DNA of 64,000 nucleotides, from positions 46,787,366 through 46,851,365 of the forward strand of contig NC_088777.1 of NCBI RefSeq assembly GCF_954871325.1, in the 5' to 3' direction. This document shows, in pieces, positions 13,365 through 25,349 of this stretch (the stretch's first letter is position 1; each line of letters starts with the position of its first letter). The notes under the pieces are model-generated. The model had not been told where the DNA came from and did not search any database. It saw nothing but the letters and a program-made list of their open reading frames with translations. A program made the translations under genes and the position numbers. The DNA comes from Gordionus sp. m RMFG-2023 (lineage: Eukaryota > Nematomorpha > Gordioida > Chordodea > Parachordodidae).

Positions 13365-13735
13365 TGTTGTAATTGTGGTAACATGCAAATTTACTAGATT
13401 AAGAAAAACGCCAGACAGGCAGATTACTTTTAAACAAAATTACGAAGCCCAAAGATATTCAAATCTACAAGAATTAAATCTCGGTACAAATTGAGACTAT
13501 GCAAATGTTGATTAAAGAAAAAGGATATATAAGAAGAAATTATGATGCGAAAAAGATTGATTAAATTAGGATTTTACGAACTTAATTTTTTTTAATTTTA
13601 ATTTATATTAATTTATTTTGATTATGTTTTTATCTTATTATTTAATAAAGATTTAGTATCATTTTAGTTCTAACCTTTCTTTATTTGACAACGGTTCTAA
13701 TCATTCAATCCTTCTAAATTCCTCAAAATGTTACA
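13365..13735 (+). repeat. 5' LTR of the compact LTR element
   Basis: Starts TGTTGTAATTG and ends ATGTTACA. It matches the copy at 14759 over nearly its whole length, apart from scattered differences and a length difference near the 3' side. Confidence 0.8.
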
Positions 13736-14758
13736 TTGGTGTTGGAGAGCGGAGGAGACCGGGCTATTACAATAATTCAGTCTAATTAACTCTGAAAAGA
13801 GATTCTAAATAAAGGGGGAAGGGGATGTATGAAATGACTATCGACACAAAGACAAAGAATGAGGTCAATGAAACATGGTGTCAATATCAATGGTCGTAAT
13901 TCGAAAAAGAACAGAATTAGTTCGTTAATTAAAAGGAATTCGTCACAAGAGATCGTTATACGTACAAGTGATCGATGTAGCTAAAATAAATTCGTTATAA
14001 ATTTTTATTAAAGATATACGGTTAACTGTTATTTAAGTTAATAATATTTAGCAAAATATCAGGTTGTTGATTAACCAAAATCTTCATAAAGAGAAACGGC
14101 TTTTTGTCATTAGAAAATATATGCCGCAATCGGATCGGATTTTTTATTTTGGATCAAAAGATACAAGAAATCATTATCGTATAAGAGATCTTAAGACAAC
14201 GTGGATATCTTGACAAGCGACTAGGTAGAACAAGTGGTCAAGACCAGGATGCTATCGTTAATCGTTGACAAATTATCGCCAGTCGCTTATCAAAACTTTA
14301 GTATAGGATAAAAAAATGATCTTAGAAACAAGAAGTCGTGGAAACCATCGTTACTCGCAGACAAATTATCGGCAGTCGTTTACCGTCATTAGTTACTAGA
14401 AACCGTTAGACAAGCAAAGACTATGATAATTTGGGATTAAAACGAAATATAATTAAAAGAGCTAGAAGAATGTATCGGGAATCATGATAACAGATTCGTC
14501 AATGGCCTATAGAGATCAAGAGATAATCGTTTACAAGGGGTTGACAAGAAACAGAAGGAATCAAGAATTTCAGAGTGTAATCGGATACAAACAGTCCTTA
14601 GAAGTGAAGAATATTAGACAATAGACCTCCGTCGTTAGAAACTAGAAGACATTAAATATTAAGACGAATAGATTCGGTGGAGAAACAAGATCAGTAAGGT
14701 AAAAATCGAAAGAAAGGAGAGCATTCGCAGAATGGTGGGACTAATCTAAGTGGAAAGG

Positions 14759-15215
14759 TGTTGTAATTGTGGTAACATGCAAATTTACTAGATTAAGAAA
14801 AACGTCAGACAGGCAGATTACTTTTAAACAAAATTACGAAGCCCAAAGATATTCAAATCTACAAGAATTAAATCTCGCTACAAATTGAGACTATGCAAAT
14901 GTTGATTAAAGAAAAAAAATATATAAGAAGAAATTATGATGCGAAAAAGGATGATTAAATTATGATTTTACGAACTTAATTTTTTTTAATTTTTAATTTT
15001 AATTTATATTATTTTATTTTGATTATGTTTTTATCTTATTATTTAATAAAGATTTAGTATCATTTTAGTTCTAACTTTTCTTATTTGACGAATATTATAG
15101 AAAAGTATATATAATCGAGGATATTAGTCTGATTTAGTATCATTTTAGTTCTAACCTTTCTTATTTGACAACGGTTCTAATCACCCAATACCTTTAAATG
15201 CATCAAAATGTTACA
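14759..15215 (+). repeat. 3' LTR of the compact LTR element
   Basis: Begins directly after the purine tract AAGTGGAAAGG and ends ATGTTACA. It is longer than its partner because the block TAGTATCATTTTAGTTCTAAC occurs twice near its end. Confidence 0.8.
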
Positions 15216-15479
15216 AACTAAGCGGCCGAGCTAATGGTTAAACAAATTTATCCAGGAATTAAATATCTCAATAACGACGGTAAACGTTTAGTTCCATTAT
15301 TTAAATCTTAAATAAAATATAATTAACTAATTTTCCATATTTTTTTTATATTTTATAAAATCTTATTTATAAATTAACATATAATAAATATATTTTTTAC
15401 ATTGTAAAAATAGAGAACATTACAATCTCTTCAAACGACATCAATGTCTATCCGTATTTTTAAAATATTTGAACATTTT

Positions 15480-16075
15480 AATATAGTTTTATCTAATATT
15501 TATTGTCAATTTATTACTGTAGATGAACTGCAGCAAATTTTGTGAATCTTTGCTAAGATTCTTCTGATTGCAAAGCATGTAGTAGATTTCCTACATATGA
15601 AATCAATCATAAATGTATCTCTGCAATATTGAAAAATTTTCAAAATGTTAGGAAAGCTTTTTAATCTTTATTTAAGAAATATTTTTTTAAGGTTTATAAA
15701 ATTTTAAGATTTTATCGATGGCGGGAATTAGGAACATATCGCAACCAACATTGTGCTGACTCAATTCTATATATACACTCTGGTTTTTTATAAATTCACT
15801 GAGGCATTATTAGATCAAAAATCTGACATGGAATTTATTGATAATCCCGAATCTGATATATTAACCATTATATGTTAAACTATTTCTTTGGATTTTTCAC
15901 TATTTAAGGGGAAAAAATTTAATTGTTTTCTTGAAACGTCCTTAATTTTGCTGAAATAGCTGAGGATAATGGGAAATATTTTAATATTTCTCTTATTAGA
16001 TGCATCTGTTAGAATTGCATACTTATGCCCATCTTTCAAATCGCCAAGAATTGCCCTCCTGAATTCAGGTTCCAA
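15480..16075 (-). pseudogene. decayed hAT-like transposase fragment
   Basis: The minus-strand frame at 16075-15875 reads EFRRAILGDLKDGHKYAIL, TDASNKRNIKIFPIILSYF and KDVSRKQLNFFPLNSEKS. The DASN...IKIFPI..YF pattern recalls the first catalytic Asp region of hAT-like transposases related to ZMYM/DUF4371 proteins. Further minus-strand pieces follow at 15690-15480, including a block shared with 12530-12760. The Gypsy element at 16090 begins just upstream of this frame, so the retroelement probably landed in or next to this older transposon. Confidence 0.55.
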
Positions 16076-16089
16076 AACATTGATAATAT

Positions 16090-16169
16090 TGTAATAAAAA
16101 TGTAATTGTAAATTGAATTTAAATTGAATATAATATTAACTTTTCGTTTGTAAATTACATAACCTGAAG
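16090..16169 (+). repeat. Gypsy 5' LTR, part left of the foldback insertion
   Basis: This stretch matches 24442-24523 almost base for base, down to ACATAACCTGAAG, where the foldback element begins. The LTR sequence resumes at 20914 with ACCTGAAGGATTGAATTC. Confidence 0.9.
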
Positions 16170-16204
16170 TAGTGTTGTTAATCGGCTTAGCCGAGTCGGC
16201 TCGA

Positions 16205-16730
16205 ACAGAGCTCACCCAAATTTTGGGTCGTTTTTTTCGACTCCAACTCAAAGTTTTGGTCGTTTTTTACGACTTCGACCAGAGTTCAAGCCGAAAAAAA
16301 CGACTTCGACCCAAAATATGGGTCGTTTTTTTCGACTGCGACCCAAGTCCAAGCCGAAAAAAACGACCTCGACCCAAAATATGGGTCGTTTTTTACGACT
16401 CCGACTCAAAATTTGGGTCGTATTTTTCGATTCAAACTTGAAATTTGGGTCGTATTTTTCGACTTAAACTTGAAGTTTGGGTCATATTTTTCGACTCAAA
16501 CTTGAAGTTTGGGTCGTATTTTTCGACTCAAACTTGAAGTTTGGGTCGTTTTTCGACTCCAACTCAAAGTTTGGGTCGTTTTTCTGACTCAGACTCAAAC
16601 ATCACGGGTCGTTTTATTCAATCCGACCCAAAATATGGATCTTTTTTTTAAAGACGACTTAAAGTTAGGGTTGCTTTTTTTCACCCCTAACCCAATTATC
16701 TAGATCATTTTTTTCGACCAAAAGTCAAAT
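16205..16730 (+). repeat. left block of GACCCAAA/TTTGGGTCG short tandem repeats
   Basis: Variants of CGACCCAAAATTTGGGTCG and TTTTTCGACTCAAACTTGAAG recur about every 30-50 bp. The unit core is itself palindromic. The reverse-complement block lies at 20430-20895. Confidence 0.9.
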
Positions 16731-16829
16731 AACATTTAGTATATATTAATATTATAGGCGGGAAAGTTACTTAAAGCTTCTTTAAATTATAATGCTCTGA
16801 TTAATTATTCATCATAGTTATATTTTAAA

Positions 16830-18600
16830 ATTTTTAAGTGATGTACCATAGAAAAGTGCCATTTGTCATGATAATTATTTTTGAACTTTTTTAAATGAAA
16901 TAGATAAAAATATATATTGTAGACATGTTAAATCAAAATTTCAGTGATGATGTACCATAGATAAGTGGTAATTGTCATAATCGCTATTTTTGAACTTTTT
17001 TGAGTTTTTTTAAAGCAAATTGCTAAAAATATATATTCTAAACATGTTAAATTAAAAATTCAGTGAGGATGTATCATAGATAGGTGACAATTGTCATAAT
17101 CGCTATTTTTTAACTTTTTCAAATCAAATTTTTTAAAGGAAATATCTAAAAATATATATTCTAAACATGTTAAATTAAAAATTCAGTGAGGATGTATCAT
17201 AGATAGGTGACAATTGTCATATACGCTATTTTTGAACTTTTTCAAATTTTTTTAAAGGAAATAGCTAAAAATATATATTCTAAACATGTTAAATTAAAAA
17301 TTCAGTGAGGATGTATCATAGATAGGTGACAATTGTCATAATCGCTATTTTTGAACTTTTTTAAATTTTTTTAAAGGAAATATCTAAAAATATATATTCT
17401 AAACATGTTAAATTAAAAATTCAGTGAGGATGTATCATAGATAGGTGACAATTGTCATAATCAATATTTTTGAACTTTTTTCAATTTTTTTAAAGCAAAT
17501 AGCTAAAAATATATATTCTAAACATGTTAAATTAAAAATTCAGTGAGGATGTATCATATATAGGTGACAATTGTCACAATCGCTATTTTTGAACTTTTTC
17601 AAATTTTTTTAAAGGAAATATCTAAAAATATATATTCTAAACATATTAAAACATGTTAAATTTAAAATTCAGTGAGGATGTATCATATATAGGTGACAAT
17701 TGTCATAATCGCTTTTTTTGAAATTTTTTTAAAGGAAATATCTAAAAATATATATTCTAAACATGTTAAATTAAAAATTCAGTGAGGATGTATCATAGAT
17801 AGGTGACAATTGTCAAAATCGCTATTTTTGAACTTTTTCAAATTTTTTAAAGGAAATAGCTAAAAATATATATTCTAAACATGTTAAATTAAAATTTCAG
17901 TGAGGATGTATCATAGATAGGTGACAATTGTCATAATCGCTATTTTTGAACTTTTTTTAAAGGAAATATCTAAAAATATATATTCTAAACATGTTAAATT
18001 AAAAGTTCAGTGAGGATGTATCATAGATAGGTGACAATTGTCATAATCGCTATTTTTGAACTTTTTCAAATTTTTTTAAAGGAAATAGCTAAATATATAT
18101 ATTGTAAAGATGTTAAAATAAAATTTCAGTGTAGATGTACCATAGAAAAGTGACAATTGTCATAATCGCTATATTTTGCTATTTTTGAACTTTTTCAATT
18201 ATTTTAAAGGAAATAGAAAAAATATATATTCTAAAAATGTTAAATTAAAAATTCAGTGAGGATGTATCATAGATATGTGACAATTGTCATAATCGCTATT
18301 TTTGAACTTTTTCAAATTTTTTTAAAGGAAACATCTTAAAATATATATTCTAAACATATTAAATTTAAAATTCAGTGAGGATGTATCATATATAGATGAC
18401 AATTGTCATAATCACTATTTTTGAACTTTTTCAATTATTTTAAAGGAAATAGGAAAAAATATATATTTTAAAAATGTTAAATTAAAAATTCAGTGAGGAT
18501 GTATCATAGATATGTGACAATTGTCATAATCGCTATTTTTGAACTTTTTCAAATTTTTTTAAAGGAGATAGCTAAAAATATATATTCTAAACATGTTAAA
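16830..18600 (+). repeat. left-arm satellite array, about 120-bp monomers
   Basis: About fifteen monomers read GAGGATGTATCATAGATAGG, TGACAATTGTCATAATCGC, TATTTTTGAACTTTTTCAAA, AAGGAAATAGCTAAAAATAT and ATTCTAAACATGTTAAATT. Most units hold the perfect 10-bp palindrome GACAATTGTC. The outermost units resemble the GTACCATAGAAAAGTG variant of the array at 9657. Confidence 0.92.
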
Positions 18601-20300
18601 GTCACCTATCTATGATACATCCTCACTGAATTTTTAATTTAACATGTTTAGAATATATATTTTTAGATATTTCTTTAAAAAAATTTGAAAAAGTTCAAAA
18701 ATATGATAAAAAATTAAAAATATGATTATGACAATTGTCATCTATATATGATACATCCTCACTGAATTTTAAATTTAATATGTTTAGAATATATATTTTA
18801 AGATGTTTCCTTTAAAAAAATTTGAAAAAGATCAAAAATAGCGATTATGACAATTGTCACATATCTATGATACATCCTCACTGAATTTTTAATTTAACAT
18901 TTTTAGAATATATATTTTTTCCTATTTCCTTTATAATAATTGAAATAAGTTCAAAAATAGCGATTATGACAATTATCACTTTTCTATGGTACATCTTCAC
19001 TGAAATTTTATTTTAACATCTTTACAATATATATTTTTAGCTATTTCCTTTAAAAAAATTTGAAAAAGTTAAAAAATAGCGATTATGACAATTATCACCT
19101 ATCTATGATACATCCTCACTGAATTTTTAATTTAACATGTTTAGAATATATATTTTTAGATATTTCCTTTAAAAAAATTTGAAAAAGTTTAAAAATAGCG
19201 ATTATGACAATTGTCACCTATCTATGATACATCCTCACTGAAATTTTAATGCTCATGAAATTTTAATTTAACATGTTTAGAATATATATTTTTAGCTATT
19301 TCCTTTAAAAAATTTTGAAAAAGTTCAAAAATAGCGATTATGACAATTGTCACTTTTCTATGGTACATCTTCACTGAAATTTTATTTTAACATCTTTACA
19401 ATATATATTTTTAGCTATTTCCTTTAAAAAAATTTGAAAAAGTTCAAAAATAGCGATTATGACAATTGTCACCTATCTATGATACATCCTCACTGAATTT
19501 TTAATTTAACATGTTTAGAATATATATTTTTAGATATTTCCTTTAAAAAAATTTGAAAAAGTTTAAAAATAGCGATTATGACAATTATCACCTATCTATA
19601 CATCCTCACTGAAATTTTAATTTAACATGTTTAGAATATATATTTTTAGCTATTTCCTTTAAAAAAATTTGAAAAAGTTCAAAAATAGCGATTATGTCAA
19701 TTGTCACCTATCTATGATACATCCTCCCTGAATTTTTAATTTAACATGTTTAGAATATATATTTTTAGATATTTCCTTTAAAAATTTAAAAAAATTTGAA
19801 AAAGTTCAAAAATAGCGATTATGACAATTGTCACCTATATATGATACATCCTCACTGAATTTTAAATTTAACATGTTTAGAATATATATTTTAAGATGTT
19901 TCCTTTAAAAAAATTTGAAAAAGTTCAAAAATAGCGATTATGACAATTGTCACATATCTATGATACATCCTCACTGAATTTTTAATTTAACATGGTTAGA
20001 ATATATATTTTTTGCTATTTCCTTTAAAAAAATTGAAAAAAGTTCAAAAATAGCGATTATGACAATTGTCACCTATCTATGATACATCCTCACTGAATTT
20101 TTAATTTAACATGTTTAGAAAATATTTTTAGCAATTTGCTTTAAAAAAACTCAAAAAAGTTCAAAAATAGCGATTGTGACAATTACCACTTATCTATGGT
20201 ACATCATCACTGAAATTTTGATTTAACATGTCTACAATATATATTTTTCTATTTCATTTAAAAAAGTTCAAAAATAATTATCATGACAAATGTCACTTTT
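18601..20300 (-). repeat. right-arm satellite array, inverted copy
   Basis: The monomers are the same as in the left arm but in reverse complement, about fourteen units. The order of monomer variants is only partly mirrored, so the arms have exchanged or lost units independently. Confidence 0.92.
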
Positions 20301-20429
20301 CTATGATTCATGGTACATCACTTAAAAATTTTAAAATATAACTATGATGAATAGTTAATCAGAGCATTATAATTTAAAGAAGTAACTTTCCCGCCTATAA
20401 TATTAATATATACTAAATGTTATTTGACT

Positions 20430-20895
20430 TTTGGTCGAAAAAAATGATCTAGATATTGGGTTAGGGGTGAAAAAAAGCAACCCTAACTTTAAGTCGTCTT
20501 TAAAAAGAAAGATCCATATTTTGGGTCGGATTGAATAAAACGACCCGATGTTTGAGTCTGAGTCAGAAAAACGACCCAAACTTTGAGTTAGAGTCGAAAA
20601 ATACGACCCAAACTTCAAGTTTTAGTCGAAAAATACGACCCAAACTTCAAGTTTGAGTCGAAAAATATGACCCAAACTTCAAGTTTAAGTCGAAAAATAC
20701 GACCCAAATTTCAAGTTTGAGTCGAAAAATACGACCCAAATTTTGAGTCGGAGTCGTAAAAAACGACCCATATTTTGGGTCGAAGTCGTTTTTTTCGGCT
20801 TGAACTCGGGTCGAAGTCGAAAAAACAAAACGACCCAAACATTGAGTCGGAGTCGAATAAAACGACCCGAGCTTTGGGTCGGGGTCGCGACTCGC
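20430..20895 (-). repeat. right block of GACCCAAA/TTTGGGTCG repeats
   Basis: Inverted counterpart of 16205-16730, ending in GTCGCGACTCGCGGCG just inside the right terminus. Confidence 0.9.
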
Positions 20896-20931
20896 GGCGT
20901 TTTAACAACACTAACCTGAAGGATTGAATTC

Positions 20932-21790
20932 ATGATATATATATACGTGATATTTTGTAAAACGCCTTTTGATGAACTTTTAAGAGATATATTTATCCTA
21001 GGAGTAGGCTTACCTGAGTTGGACAAAGAACTTCGGTCAAAGTATATCGAAGGCAATATTACTTTTGAAGAGACCGTGCGCTTAGCGATCGCGCTGTCTT
21101 CGTTGGAAAATGAAACCCAGACTGAAGTTAATAAAATAATTAAAAATAAGCCAACACAGGGTTCGAAAAATAATTATTTTAGAAATAATAATTATACTAA
21201 CGTCAATAGATTCAATAATAATAAACACTTTAGTAACAATTATATTCCTAATAATAATTATAGACCTAGTATCAAACCTAACTCTATTCAAAAGAAAGTG
21301 ATATGCTTTCGTTGCGGTAAGGCAAACCACATAGCGAAAGATTGTAGAACCCATGCCATACAAATGATTCTGCCACGGACACCTCGCCTGTCATTTTCAA
21401 ATAAAGCTACCATCGATGCGAAGATAAATGGGTTGCAGCTAGCTATGGAGTTTGATACCGGCGCCGCGTGTAGTGTGATTGATGAGGTCACCTGGAATCG
21501 TATTGGCAGACCACAACTATCACCGGCTTATAAATTAGTGGGATATAATCATATCCAAATCGAAGTACTAGGTAAATGTACCGTAGAAGTCAAAGTAAAA
21601 AATATTTCGAAATTTTTACTTATTTGGGTAGTTAAAGGGGAGAATTCCCTTATTTTTGGGATGCCTTTCATTAGAGAATTTGATATAAAACTACCTGAAG
21701 AAGTTCGTATTAATAAAATAAATATGAATATGAATATTCCCTCTTTAAATACGATTGTTTCAAAATTCCCTCAAGATTTTAAAAAAAATT
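20932..21790 (+). pseudogene. Gypsy gag zinc knuckle and aspartic protease region (fossil)
   Basis: The frame carries an Asn-rich linker, the CCHC knuckle CFRCGKANHIAKDC that binds RNA in the nucleocapsid part of Gag, and then the retroviral-type protease signature FDTGAACSVID followed by a flap-like segment and LIFGMPFIREF. The order is normal for Ty3/Gypsy. It is part of the broken element at 16090-24658, and the 5' part of gag is not complete. Confidence 0.88.
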
Positions 21791-21878
21791 AGGTGAAATC
21801 AAACTGCAAAAGGCAGTCATCCGAATAGAACCGAACACGTTACCGATTGCATTACCAGCAAGAAGAGTTCCTTTTCCG

Positions 21879-23609
21879 TTGCGTCGAACCATTGAAGCTG
21901 AGTTGGACAGACTTTTAGACGAAGGCGTTATCGAGAAGGTGGATCCAACAATAACTCCAATCACTTGGGCTACGCCAACGGTTAATATCTTAAAGAAATC
22001 CGGTGCCGTACGGATATGCGGAGATTTTCGTTTAACAATCAACAAATATCTAGCGATCGATAACGATTTACTACCAACTTTCGTCGACCTAACAAATAAA
22101 ATCGCGGGTGGTAAAATATTTTCAACAATAGATTTAAGAGATGCATTTTTACAATTCGGAGTTAGTCCAGAATGTAGGGACCTTTTAGTAATTTCGACAC
22201 ATGTCGGTTATTACCGATACCAAAGAATTCCATTTGGTTTGACTAGCGCTCTGATAATATTCCAACGCTTTATGAAAAACCTATTAAAGGGAATTCCTAT
22301 GGTTAGTGTATTTTTAGACGACATAATTATTGCAGGTGAGAATAATTCCGATCATATAGTTAATTTGGAAGAAGTATTAAGAAGATTTGAGAAGGCTGGA
22401 CTGACCACGACGACCGATAAAATTAAAATCGGAGAAAAGTCAGTCACTTATTTAGGTCATGTTATTGACAGTTTCGGAATTCACCCTACAGAAGATAAGA
22501 TTAGCGCTATAAAAAATTTTAAAACACCTTCCAATGTTAAAAAACTACGTTCATTTCTTGGAATAGTGAATTATCATGAGGCATTTATTAAAAATTTGCA
22601 TTCTATTTGTGCGCCTTTACACCGACTAACGAGTAAAAATGTTGGTTGGTTTTGGTCAGCTAAAGAAAATGAAATATTTACTAAAGTTAAAAATATATTG
22701 TCAAAAGAAGATCCAATAATTCCTAATTCAGCCGATATCCCTGTCGTGATTTCTTGTGACGCTTCCGAAGATGGTCTAGGAGCTGTTATTGCACACCGAT
22801 TTCTTACTGGCCAGGAGAAACCGATTGCTTACGCATCGAGGACACTTTCGGCGGCTGAAAAGAATTATGCCACAATTGATCGGGAGGCTTCGACGATCAT
22901 GTTCGCTATCGAGAAGTTTCATCAATATATTTTTGGAAGACATTTTATCTTGGTTACTGATCATAAACCATTACAATATATTTTAGGTAATAAAAGAGAT
23001 CTTAACAAAATAACAAATAACCGTTTAATACGGTGGGCGACGAAACTATTAAATTATGATTATGAGATAATATATAGACCAGGTAATCAAAATAAATGTG
23101 CCGATTCTCTGTCCCGTTTGGGGGTAGAGAAAGCAAAAACCAATGAAGTTACAAAAAAATTCGAAGAAGAAATCAGAGGATTAAAAATTAATTTAGATTT
23201 ATCTTTCACACGCAGTAAAGTCGTAAGTGAAACGAGCAATGATATAAACCTAAAAGAGATTATTAAATTAATAAAAAATCATTGGTATATTGATAATATA
23301 AATAATTATTCGGAGATTGTAAAAAAATATATTTCGATTAAAGATAATATTTCGTTCGAAGAAGGATTATTATTTTATAATGATAGAATTATTATTCCAG
23401 ATATTTTAAAAAAGGAGGTTTTATATGTGATTCATCGAGGACATCCTGGGATAGTGGGGATGAAATCATTGTGTAGATATTATGTGTTTTGGACAAATCT
23501 CGATACGGATGTTGAAGACTTTGTTAAATGTTGTAAGAGTTGTCAAGAAGGAAGGCCGGGAGCTAAAGAAGTGCCATTATACAATTGGAACATTCCTACC
23601 CGACCTTGA
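21879..23609 (+). pseudogene. Gypsy reverse transcriptase, RNase H and integrase zinc domain (fossil)
   Basis: Reverse transcriptase blocks include ICGDFRLTINKYL, KIFSTIDLRDAFLQ, QRIPFGLTSA and the active-site motif FLDDIII. The connection reads TYLGHVIDSFGIHPTEDKI. RNase H of the Ty3 type follows with SCDASEDGLGAVI, YASRTLSAAEKNYATIDRE and TDHKPLQYIL. The frame ends in the integrase HHCC zinc domain, VIHRGHPGIVGMKSLCRYY and CCKSC. It belongs to the broken Gypsy copy. Confidence 0.92.
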
Positions 23610-23624
23610 CGATTACACATTGAT

Positions 23625-24431
23625 TTGACAGGCCCCGTATCTGGAAAATATTGGTTAATTTGCGTAGACGCTTTTACCAAATGGGTTGAAGTTGCAATTT
23701 TAACACATATTAATTCGGCGAGTGTAATAAATAATCTGCGTAATTATTTCGCTAGATTTGGGTTACCTCGCTACATTGTCTCAGATAATGGTACTCAGTT
23801 TACTGGATCTGAATTCAAAACGTTTCTTTTTAAAAACAAAATAAAACATTTTAGATCGGCCCCTTATAGCCCCAAATCGAATGGTTTGGCTGAACGATAT
23901 ATACGGACGATAAAGACGCGTTTCTATGCTAGAAGGAGATGTGGGACTCCTGACCAGTTAAATTTAGCAAATGTTTTAATTACTCACCGTAATACTCCCA
24001 ATGCAACTACTGGTAAATCTCCTGCCGAGATGATGTTTGGAAGGTCGCTTAGGACGACATTGGATCAGTGGAAATTATCAGCGAGAGAAAGGACGAAAAA
24101 CGCTCTATGGAAACAAAAGTACTACAAAGATAGAAGTGTTGAACCTCGGGAGTTTGTAGAGCAGCAAAAAGTTTGGATAGCAAACGAAAGGACAGCAGGA
24201 TGGCATGAAGGAAAAGTGTTACAACGAAAAAGCGCAATATTGTACGATGTGGAATCAGAGGGGATCGTTAAAAACAAGCATGCAGATCAATTGAGGGATG
24301 CACATATACAAGAGAAGGAAATACCCGTTACGGTGACCGAAGAAGTGGAAAAGGCAGAACATGAGAATACAACTCTTGAAAAAAGAGTTTCGAAACCCCC
24401 ATTACGTTATCACGATGAATTCAATTTATAG
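23625..24431 (+). pseudogene. Gypsy integrase core (fossil)
   Basis: This has the DDE integrase core: CVDAFTKWVEVA, YIVSDNGTQFTGSEF and SPKSNGLAERYIRTIKTR, followed by the HRNTPNATTGKSPAEMMFGR segment common to Gypsy integrases and a basic C-terminal tail. It ends just before the purine tract and the 3' LTR, as expected. Confidence 0.92.
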
Positions 24432-24441
24432 TGGGGAGAAC

Positions 24442-24658
24442 TGTAATATAAATGTAATTGTAAATTGAATTTAAATTGAATATAATATTAACTTTTCGTT
24501 TGTAAATTACATAACCTGAAGGATTGAATTCATGATATATATATACGTGATATTTTGTATTAAATATACTTTTACTTACTTTAATTTAATAAAACACTTC
24601 AAATATCTTTGCTCATTTTTGTTCTACAAGTAAAGTTTTCATTTATCTTCGAGTCGTT
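24442..24658 (+). repeat. Gypsy 3' LTR
   Basis: Starts TGTAATATAAATG right after GTGGGGAGAAC. It carries AATAAAACACTTCAAATATC, which could serve as a polyadenylation signal region. The start is well supported by the 5' copy, but the 3' edge near GAGTCGTTATA is an estimate. Confidence 0.75.
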
Positions 24659-24659
24659 A

Positions 24660-25345
24660 TATATAATGGGGAAAGATTATACGCACATTGTAATGATTAG
24701 TAGTCTGTAAATGTTAAACTACAAGATAAGTGATTACAATTGTCGCAACTGTAGTTGCATTCTTATATTTGGAGAATATTTTTGTTTTGCAATGGATGTA
24801 GATACACTCTCCTGCACTGATTATAATAATGTGATTGAACATTAATAAATTAAATAACTATCATTGAAATGAGTACAATATTACCTTATTATGTATTTAA
24901 ACGTGATATGTGATAATTAAGCGCCTATCGCATTAATGTTATACACACACACAAAGTAGATTTCCAATTACGGGACATTCGATAAAATATATTTATTACA
25001 ATGTATAACTAAAATCGTTTGTTTTTTTATAAAATTTTATCTTGTTTACATTCTTTTATATATAAAAAGGATAGGTTAGGTTTTTTTATAAATTAATATA
25101 TTTTAATAATTCAAGATGTTATTTTGAGAAATAGTTACCGACATTGTATTTATATAAACCAATAAAAAATAAGTCAATTTAAAATCCCGACAGAAGGAAG
25201 GCACTATGCGGGCCAAAGGCCAGCAAAAATTTTTTTTTTAGCAATTTTTATAATTCTATTACAATTTTTATATTTCTCCCGCAATTTTCATATTTCTCCC
25301 GTAAAATATCAAATTTTTCCCTCAATTTGAAAATTTTGACCTGGC
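24660..25345. other. AT-rich intergenic DNA, nothing recognised
   Basis: No coding block, RNA gene or element ends are seen. TATATAAAAAGGATAGG near 25060 is TATA-like but has no gene to go with it. Confidence 0.35.
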
Positions 25346-25349
25346 AACC

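Larger units (their letters stand above)
13365..15215 (+). mobile_element. compact non-coding LTR retrotransposon (TRIM/LARD-like fossil)
   Basis: Two direct repeats, 13365-13735 and 14759-15215, both begin TGTTGTAATTGTGGTAAC and end AAAATGTTACA, the TG...CA form of LTRs. Between them lie about 1.0 kb without coding capacity. Just after the left LTR comes TTGGTGTTGGAGAGCGG, a plausible tRNA primer site beginning TGG. Just before the right LTR is the purine tract AAGTGGAAAGG. The two LTRs have diverged at many sites, so the insertion is not recent. It is a broken, non-autonomous fossil that would have depended on proteins of another element. No target duplication is evident. Confidence 0.75.
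16170..20913. mobile_element. 4.74 kb foldback element, giant palindrome with 8-bp target duplication
   Basis: The left end is TAGTGTTGTTAATCGG and the right end TTTTAACAACACTA. ACCTGAAG lies directly outside both (16162-16169 and 20914-20921), a perfect 8-bp target duplication. Each arm contains, from outside in, a block of CGACCCAAA/TTTGGGTCG repeats, a unique piece with GGCGGGAAAGTTACTT, and a long array of about 120-bp monomers. The right arm is the reverse complement of the left, and the switch of orientation falls at 18600/18601, giving arms of about 2.4 and 2.3 kb. No protein is encoded; the open frames within it are repeat-derived. Structure and target size suggest a foldback-type element moved in trans by a hAT-like or similar transposase. 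Confidence 0.9.
16090..24658 (+). mobile_element. broken Ty3/Gypsy LTR retrotransposon with a nested foldback element
   Basis: A repeat beginning TGTAATAWAAATGTAATTG occurs at 16090 and again at 24442, where it follows the purine tract GTGGGGAGAAC; these are remains of the two LTRs. In between come, in Gypsy order, a gag zinc knuckle and protease, reverse transcriptase with RNase H, and integrase. The 5' LTR is split by the 4.74 kb foldback element at 16170-20913, and the 5' part of the element is incomplete. The copy is a fossil with roughly three or four breaks besides that insertion. The internal frames are still long and the LTR pieces match closely, so it is fairly young. The exact 3' edge and the target duplication are uncertain. 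Confidence 0.9.

Noticed and set aside
16172-16703. Plus-strand frames with repeated KIWVVFYDSD-like text, and mirror frames at 20403-21056
   Set aside because: They arise from the GACCCAAA/TTTGGGTCG tandem repeats of the foldback arms, in several frames and on both strands; not genes.
16830-20300. Regular repeats resembling a CRISPR array
   Set aside because: The whole 120-bp unit repeats with no unique spacers, the host is an animal, and the array is a foldback arm.
22776-24237. Short minus- and plus-strand frames inside the Gypsy polyprotein
   Set aside because: Shadows of the retroelement frames.
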